Source: CAYGZC01 sp964354225
Lineage (GTDB): Bacteria > Bacteroidota > Ignavibacteria > UBA10030 > SZUA-254
Direction of reading: 5' to 3'
Length of the DNA stretch: 11,796 nucleotides
NCBI GenBank assembly: GCA_964354225.1
Contig: CAYGZC010000076.1
Span: forward strand, 1-11,796
Shown here: positions 7,817 to 11,796 of the stretch, in pieces
Numbering within the stretch: the stretch's first letter is position 1
Layout: each line of letters starts with the position of its first letter
Notes under the pieces: generated by a model
Told to the model about the DNA's origin: nothing
Databases searched by the model: none
The model's input: only the letters and a program-made list of their open reading frames with translations
Position numbers and translations under genes: made by a program

Positions 7817-8661
7817 TGGATGGAAAATTCAATTCTTTTCACTTGCGGAGGCGATTTCAGTAAAAATTGTGATTTTATATCATTACGCTCAGGGCTGAAT
7901 CCCAGCTCAAGGGAATAATTTCCTTTCAATAATTTTGTCACATCTAAATTTGTAATGAAATGTAATGTATTATATACAACCAGCTTGCGCTCGTCTGTAA
8001 GGAAAACTTTTCCAAGCTTATCAATGACGCGTATCCTAACTCTCCCCCAATACGAAGCATTTCCTTCTCTATCAAGATCGACTGATATTTTTAATGTACT
8101 GCCATTAACTTCTATACGGGGATCGGCAATCCTCAGACTTGTCGCTACTTTACCTTTGCGGTAATGAATTGGAACATCCGCACCGCTGTAAAGGTTAAAT
8201 CTCATCCCTACTTTTCCTTCTCCGACTGGAGATATTCTTTTACTTGTCTTTTCTATTGCAACAACTCGTGCGCTGTATTCTCCATCGGCGATAGCCGGAG
8301 GAGGCGCAACAAGTAATCGAACCACCTGGACACCTTGAGGAGTGAGAACAAAACGCTGAGGATACGCTTTACACCATAGTGCCGCACTCTCGGGATTTTG
8401 TAAACTTGAATCTCCATATACCATATAAACTTTTCCGGTATCATCCATCTGGGGGTACCCAAAGCGGAATTCAATCCACACCTCGATGGTATCAGCGCTC
8501 GGATTGCGAATGACGCATTCTTGAGATCGTGCCGGGAAGTTTAGAAAAATATATACAGGACTGATTCTAACTTGAGCAAAACTATTCAACGATGTTAGAA
8601 GAAACAAAAGATTGAAAATAAAAAATAATTGTAATCTTCCGTTTGAATACTTTATCGACAT
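7813..8661 (-). CDS. PapD-like periplasmic fimbrial chaperone
   Basis: 282 residues: a signal peptide (1-30, ending NSFAQ), then a two-domain PapD-like fold. Domain 1 opens RISPVYIFLNFPARSQECVI, followed by RNPSADTIEVWIEF. It contains the typical PQRFVLTPQGVQVVRLLV (101-118), then ADGEYSARVVAIEK (125-137), and a strand with alternating hydrophobics V151, M153, F155, L157 that corresponds to the G1 donor strand used for donor-strand complementation. DVPIHYRKG leads into domain 2, where LDREGNASYWGRVRIRVID and LLKGNYSLELGF match divergent (archaic/alternate-like) fimbrial chaperones. Chaperones of this kind fold and cap pilus subunits in the periplasm and hand them to the usher. AGG lies nine bases before the start. 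The stop overlaps the usher start by four bases, so the two are probably made together. The Arg that anchors the subunit C-terminus in PapD appears to be replaced (Tyr37 by eye). Length is slightly above the usual 220-250 residues. Confidence 0.8.
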   Translation of the reverse strand: MSIKYSNGRLQLFFIFNLLFLLTSLNSFAQVRISPVYIFLNFPARSQECVIRNPSADTIEVWIEFRFGYPQMDDTGKVYMVYGDSSLQNPESAALWCKAYPQRFVLTPQGVQVVRLLVAPPPAIADGEYSARVVAIEKTSKRISPVGEGKVGMRFNLYSGADVPIHYRKGKVATSLRIADPRIEVNGSTLKISVDLDREGNASYWGRVRIRVIDKLGKVFLTDERKLVVYNTLHFITNLDVTKLLKGNYSLELGFSPERNDIKSQFLLKSPPQVKRIEFSIQ

Positions 8662-8688
8662 CAGAATTGACCTAATTATATGTTGTTA

Positions 8689-8739
8689 TTACTGACTCAT
8701 TTTATTAAAAAAGGGGTTGCTCTTCACGCATACGTCCAT
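8689..8739 (-). CDS. Possible 16-codon leader peptide inside the attenuator
   Basis: The minus strand reads AGGAGG, seven bases, ATG, then 16 sense codons (MDVCVKSNPFFNKMSQ) and TAA. The start lies in the loop of the terminator hairpin, and its ribosome-binding site overlaps the first arm of the stem. A translating ribosome would melt or cover the hairpin and could let polymerase through to the chaperone gene. The spacing is near ideal, but a G-rich stem makes an accidental match possible and no homologues can be checked here. Low confidence as a real gene. Confidence 0.25.
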   Translation of the reverse strand: MDVCVKSNPFFNKMSQ

Positions 8740-8749
8740 GGCAACCCCT
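8707..8749 (-). terminator. Intergenic terminator/attenuator between pilin-like gene and chaperone
   Basis: On the minus strand a perfect 9-base-pair stem (AGGGGTTGC with GCAACCCCT, arms 8741-8749 and 8712-8720) encloses a 20-base loop and is followed at once by TTTTTT. This is a classic intrinsic terminator in the direction of the operon. It lies 32 bases after the subunit stop and about 45 bases before the chaperone start. The chaperone has no other obvious promoter in this 120-base gap, so partial read-through is the simple explanation. Chaperone-usher operons often use such a leaky stop to make much more subunit than assembly machinery. Confidence 0.75.
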
Positions 8750-8781
8750 CCTTTAATTAAGTTAGATTATTTCTATCGCTC

Positions 8782-9330
8782 TTATAGTCCTGTTGCTGCA
8801 AAGATACCATAAAAGTTTGCAAAATAATCGCCTGCTGGTACATTTGGTGGAACGCAGATTTTGTACGCTACAAATACATCAACTGCACCATTTGCACCGA
8901 CGTAACCGGTATATGGAGCTCGGACATCGAATGCAATACCAGTTAAGCCATCAACTGTTCCGGTGTTATCCCATAGACCATCGAATGGACCATAGGTAAT
9001 AGGTAATCCAGCGCCTACGGCCGGATCATATGCCTGAACCGGAAGGTTGAAGGATGCGGTTATCAAACCACCGATTTGACCAGTAACGTTCCAAGACATG
9101 AAACCGATATTATCAGTGCCGGCTGCATCTATTGGATTGATCATACCATCGGTCTTTACATCATAGCACATTCCAGGTGCCAAATCAGCGACTTGACCAC
9201 CTGTGCAGGTTGCTACTAATTCATTGGTAACAGTAAATTCTGCTACGTTAACTGCTGTAGCAATTGGCTGTGCCAATGAAATGCTCGCGAATACGAACAT
9301 TACTACGAAAAGAAACATGAACTTTTTCAT
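8782..9330 (-). CDS. Small secreted pilin-like subunit of the chaperone-usher operon
   Basis: 182 residues. The signal peptide is MKKFMFLFVVMFVFASISLA, with cleavage predicted before Gln21. The mature protein begins with a strand of alternating hydrophobic residues (IATAVNVAEFTVTNELVA), as expected for an N-terminal donor strand in chaperone-usher subunits. The rest is Gly/Ala/Thr/Val-rich, acidic and beta-like, with three cysteines (42, 55, 159), and ends in VPAGDYFANFYGIFAATGL, whose tyrosine/phenylalanine-rich last strand resembles the C-terminal chaperone-binding strand of pilins. The general look is that of small subunits such as DUF4402 or spore-coat-U-like proteins, but I do not recognise a specific family. 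AAGGAG seven bases before the ATG is the strongest ribosome-binding site in the window, fitting an abundant subunit. It precedes the chaperone, from which it is separated by a terminator-like hairpin. It has no T9SS tail, consistent with export by another route. It could instead be an unrelated small secreted protein. Confidence 0.68.
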   Translation of the reverse strand: MKKFMFLFVVMFVFASISLAQPIATAVNVAEFTVTNELVATCTGGQVADLAPGMCYDVKTDGMINPIDAAGTDNIGFMSWNVTGQIGGLITASFNLPVQAYDPAVGAGLPITYGPFDGLWDNTGTVDGLTGIAFDVRAPYTGYVGANGAVDVFVAYKICVPPNVPAGDYFANFYGIFAATGL

Positions 9331-9487
9331 GTTATTACTCCTTTTATTATTATTTATTATTGGTGGATTAGAGAATTAGTTAATTATTTTAAACAAGCTT
9401 TAAATTCTAACGAAATAAATTTGGTACTATCCCCTTATTGAGACCTTTCCTTTATAAAATAACTTTTATTTTGAAAAATACTTAGGG
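9331..9487 (-). promoter_or_regulatory. AT-rich leader/promoter region of the chaperone-usher operon
   Basis: This gap lies between the hairpin of the preceding unit and the pilin-like start, so it should carry the operon promoter. It is very AT-rich, with an A/T-only stretch just before AAAGGAG (rc of about 9341-9350). I could not find a convincing Bacteroidota-type TTG/TAnnTTTG pair. A weak sigma-70-like pair, TTGTTT (9391-9396) and TCTAAT (9367-9372) with 18 bases between, is present but could be chance. The function as a promoter region is inferred from position only. Confidence 0.35.
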
Positions 9488-9533
9488 TCTCTTCGACAGT
9501 GGTCTTCCCTTGCGGGAAGACCACTCGAAGAGA
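9488..9533 (-). terminator. Long hairpin after the unknown T9SS-sorted protein
   Basis: Two stacked perfect stems, 8 base pairs (TCTCTTCG/CGAAGAGA) and 12 base pairs (AGTGGTCTTCCC/GGGAAGACCACT), are separated by a two-base bulge and closed by a four-base loop (9510-9513). The hairpin starts nine bases after the stop codon at 9543-9545. On the minus strand the T-rich stretch (TATTTTTC) comes about eight bases after the stem, so it is a less perfect intrinsic terminator, but its size and place make transcription termination or 3' end protection the best reading. Confidence 0.7.
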
Positions 9534-9542
9534 TGAAGAAGT

Positions 9543-11537
9543 TTACTTCAACAACATCATCTTTTTAACTTGCTGGAATTGACCGTCGTTCACGACCAAC
9601 CTGTAGTAGTATACACCTGATGCATACCTTGAAGCATCGAATGGTATTTCATTCGTACCTTCAGTGAATTCCTCCTGATCGGCAAGCGTTTCCACTTCCT
9701 GACCAAGTAGGTTGTAGATCTTCAAGGTTACAATTGCATCCTCGGGCAATTCAAATGCGATGGTTGTTGTTGGGTTAAATGGATTCGGATAATTCTGATC
9801 CAGCTTGAATCTGACCGGCTCTGATTCTTTAAAGCTAAAGTAATTTACCGGATCCGGTCCAGACGACCAATTCGGGCGATAGAGCGGTGGCGGGTAGGGT
9901 TGCTGTGCCATATTCCTTGCCGGTTTCGCAATTACACCATTGGCCCACCACGATTCTGTATCAAGCGCTCCGGTAAATGCCGCATTGATTCTGGAGATTG
10001 TTGAATAGAGCCAACCAGCTGTGGTTGTTGGATCACTTACACGTAATGTACACTTCGACATGTACCAATCGGTGAGATGAATTAACGAATCTACCGATAT
10101 CGGCAACCATGTACAATCACTTATTGTCGGATTAGGAGCGATCAATAAATTTCTAAGCATGCCTGCATTACCAGCACCCGTAAATCCTAAATCGTTTACA
10201 TCAACGTTGACTTTAAGGGCAAGTAATTCTGCTATTAACGGATTATACTGCCCGGTTTTTGGAGCCCAGGTTGAGTTAACTTTATACGGAATTGCCTTAC
10301 CCTTTGCATCCTTTTCCCAGCAGCCTGGAACTGCGCCTGAGGCCTTAATCGCCTCGACGTGTGTATATGGTGGTACCTTTGAAGCAAAATATAAAGTTTT
10401 CGATATATCGCCATACTTTGGATGTTTGATATAGTGATACTGTGCTTTATATTTTACGGTTGCAATTGTAGACGTTGTTCCAACACAGATTCCAGGACCT
10501 TTTGCGGCCGCAGGATATTTAACCTGATAAACCTGATCAATCAAGTTATACCAGTTTGGTTTTGGCAGAACTGCGCGTTCTGTTAGAGGATCTAAGGGCT
10601 GTGGTCCCAGATCCTTTGACTTAACGGGCCAACGGGCAGTAGTTTTTGTCCAGTAGTATTTATCCGCATGCAATTCTGCTGCTTTCCCTTTACCTGCATG
10701 TGTTCTGACAAACATTTTAACTACGTTATTAGCAGGCGGGGGGATAGTATAGAGCCAATTTGGAGAGAAATCGAAATCCCACTGAACATTTTTCTTCAAG
10801 GGAGTGGGAGTAGCAATACAAGTTGGAGTAATCGATAGTATCTGAACTGCTTTGCTAAATGTTACATGCAGATCATTAACAGAGTCAAGACCAGCCCACG
10901 TGAATGTCAACCAACCTTCACTTCCATCCGCGGCTTTCTTAATAGCTTTACCTTTTGCGTTCTTAATGCCTTTTATATCATATTGATAGGCAAGATCTTG
11001 CGATGTCGCAGTTAAGAATGCCTTCGAATCGCCTCTCCACAAAAGAATAAATTGTGGATTCACATCGGAATTAGGATAAGTATAACTGGTATGCGTTATC
11101 ATATCGCATAGTGGCGTACCGTCTAATTCTGTTAACGCCCAGTACCCGCCGCTTGAACCTAAACCGGTATTATCCCAGCTAAATGTTACCTCTCCGCCTT
11201 CCTCGGCGGATGTAAATTCAAGTTGCCAGATATCCGTCTGATTGGGACGAACTAATTTATGGTAATCGGTTCTAACGCCTTTCCCAATTGAAGAATAGCC
11301 GTAATAAGATATTGATCGGAAATCAAACGTTGGCGGATACGGCGGAAGCTCATATTCACCGAGCGCCGCATCAATGCCGTATGTGCCGGCAGCATCAAGA
11401 CCGACAAAAAGTGAGTCGCTCTTATAACCGTCGGTTGCATATATTTTCAAAGTTAGCGGATCATCTGCTGCCCATACAGTACCAATAACGAGCAAACATA
11501 GAACCACCAACAGCGAAAAACTAATAAATGTTTTCAT
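9543..11537 (-). CDS. Secreted T9SS-sorted protein of unknown function
   Basis: 664 residues from the ATG at 11537, chosen because GAGG lies five bases upstream and the product then starts with a clean signal peptide (MKTFISFSLLVVLCLLVIGT, then VWAADD). An in-frame ATG at 11573 adds 12 residues but has a poorer site. The last 90 residues are a type A T9SS sorting domain (LDQNYPNPFNPTTTIAFELP, LKIYNLLGQEVETL, SGVYYYRLV, ending KKMMLLK). The region between is not a family I recognise. The first about 150 residues look beta-rich and aromatic (SISYYGYSSIGKG, WQLEFTSAEEGGEVTFSWDN). The middle is Lys/Gly/Pro-rich, with the short motif KGKA occurring three times (AKGKAIKKA, GKGKAAEL, AKGKAIPYK). Mature cysteines: six. 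Hairpins on both sides mark it as its own transcription unit, so a link with the chaperone-usher operon rests only on proximity. Export and surface attachment are well supported; function is not. Confidence 0.85.
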   Translation of the reverse strand: MKTFISFSLLVVLCLLVIGTVWAADDPLTLKIYATDGYKSDSLFVGLDAAGTYGIDAALGEYELPPYPPTFDFRSISYYGYSSIGKGVRTDYHKLVRPNQTDIWQLEFTSAEEGGEVTFSWDNTGLGSSGGYWALTELDGTPLCDMITHTSYTYPNSDVNPQFILLWRGDSKAFLTATSQDLAYQYDIKGIKNAKGKAIKKAADGSEGWLTFTWAGLDSVNDLHVTFSKAVQILSITPTCIATPTPLKKNVQWDFDFSPNWLYTIPPPANNVVKMFVRTHAGKGKAAELHADKYYWTKTTARWPVKSKDLGPQPLDPLTERAVLPKPNWYNLIDQVYQVKYPAAAKGPGICVGTTSTIATVKYKAQYHYIKHPKYGDISKTLYFASKVPPYTHVEAIKASGAVPGCWEKDAKGKAIPYKVNSTWAPKTGQYNPLIAELLALKVNVDVNDLGFTGAGNAGMLRNLLIAPNPTISDCTWLPISVDSLIHLTDWYMSKCTLRVSDPTTTAGWLYSTISRINAAFTGALDTESWWANGVIAKPARNMAQQPYPPPLYRPNWSSGPDPVNYFSFKESEPVRFKLDQNYPNPFNPTTTIAFELPEDAIVTLKIYNLLGQEVETLADQEEFTEGTNEIPFDASRYASGVYYYRLVVNDGQFQQVKKMMLLK

Positions 11538-11612
11538 AGAAACCTCGCTATTTATGTGGATGATGAATTTCAATTTTATTTTCTCTTTGTAATTAAAAAT
11601 TTATTGAACAGA

Positions 11613-11649
11613 ATTGAAGTCCCGTTCCCAAATGGAGCGGGACTTCAAT
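11613..11649 (-). terminator. Terminator hairpin after the right-edge gene
   Basis: A perfect 12-base-pair stem (ATTGAAGTCCCG/CGGGACTTCAAT) extends by four further pairs, one of them G-T, to a five-base loop. It begins just after the stop at 11656-11658 and is followed on the minus strand by TCTGTTCAATAAATTTTT, a U-rich tail that starts late. It separates the right-edge gene from the next one. Confidence 0.7.
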
Positions 11650-11655
11650 ATAATT

Positions 11656-11796
11656 TTACTTCATTAACATAATTTTCTGAACGGCTGAGAACTCATCAGC
11701 AGCCATGCGGATAAAGTAGATACCCGTCGGCGCTGTTAATCCTTGTCCGTCAATTCCGTCCCATCTCATTTCGTCGTACCTGCCCGGCTCCATCTC
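11656..11796 (-). CDS. C-terminal end of a T9SS-sorted secreted protein (5' part missing)
   Basis: The last 46 codons of a gene that enters from the right edge. The visible peptide contains RYDEMRWDGIDGQGLTAPTG, then IYFIRMAADEF, and ends SAVQKIMLMK followed by TAA. The WDG...G...GIYFxRM...KIMLMK pattern is the final part of a type A T9SS sorting domain (also described as FlgD-Ig-like), the same kind of tail seen on three other proteins here. Nothing can be said about the body of the protein. A strong hairpin follows seven bases after the stop, so the gene is probably the last of its transcription unit. Confidence 0.8.
   Translation of the reverse strand, partial: EMEPGRYDEMRWDGIDGQGLTAPTGIYFIRMAADEFSAVQKIMLMK

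Noticed and set aside
9488..9533. Long hairpin as an attC site, transposon end or small RNA
   Set aside because: No recombinase gene, target duplication or attC core motif nearby; its place just after a stop codon is explained by transcription termination.
11538..11573. Upstream ATG at 11573 for the unknown T9SS-sorted protein
   Set aside because: It adds a polar dozen residues before a clean signal peptide and has a weaker ribosome-binding site than ATG at 11537.

Overview
The window looks like a chromosomal segment from an FCB-group bacterium (Bacteroidota/Chlorobi side, probably Ignavibacteria-like; this is inferred). The base composition is AT-rich, and four of the proteins end in a type IX secretion (T9SS) type A sorting domain: a YPNPFNP-type motif, then an I-Y-x-L-L-G-type strand, then a G-[IV]-Y-[FY]-x-x tail ending in a short hydrophobic/basic terminus. 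That tail is the hallmark of these phyla. Every gene I can support is on the minus strand, so transcription runs from high to low coordinates. No tRNA, rRNA, CRISPR, insertion sequence or phage gene was seen.

Layout in the direction of transcription. (1) 11796-11656 is the last 46 codons of a T9SS-sorted protein, followed by a strong hairpin (11613-11649). (2) 11537-9543 is a secreted protein of unknown function with a T9SS tail, followed by a long hairpin (9488-9533). (3) From 9330 to the window edge lies what looks like one operon: a small secreted pilin-like subunit with a strong ribosome-binding site; an intergenic terminator/attenuator hairpin; a PapD-like periplasmic chaperone; an outer-membrane usher; two tandem paralogous beta-propeller proteins (Ycf48/Asp-box repeats) with T9SS tails; and the start of a lamin-tail-domain-like secreted protein that runs off the left edge.

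The main discovery candidate is this operon. The subunit, chaperone and usher order, with an ATGA stop/start overlap between chaperone and usher, is the architecture of a chaperone-usher fimbrial system. It is divergent in sequence and sits in a T9SS-bearing lineage, where such systems are not commonly described. Downstream come two large proteins that should cross the outer membrane by T9SS, each with 14 recognisable repeats (two seven-bladed propellers' worth). They are tied in by a 36-base gap after the usher and a second ATGA overlap. A reasonable model, which is inference, is a surface fibre built by chaperone-usher and decorated, anchored or tipped by T9SS-delivered propeller proteins.

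Possible control points visible in the sequence are the subunit/chaperone attenuator, a 16-codon reading frame with a near-ideal ribosome-binding site inside that attenuator, and a run of ten A residues in the usher coding sequence. Stretches without genes are all short (76, 36, 120, 212 and 118 bases); none exceeds 300 bases.
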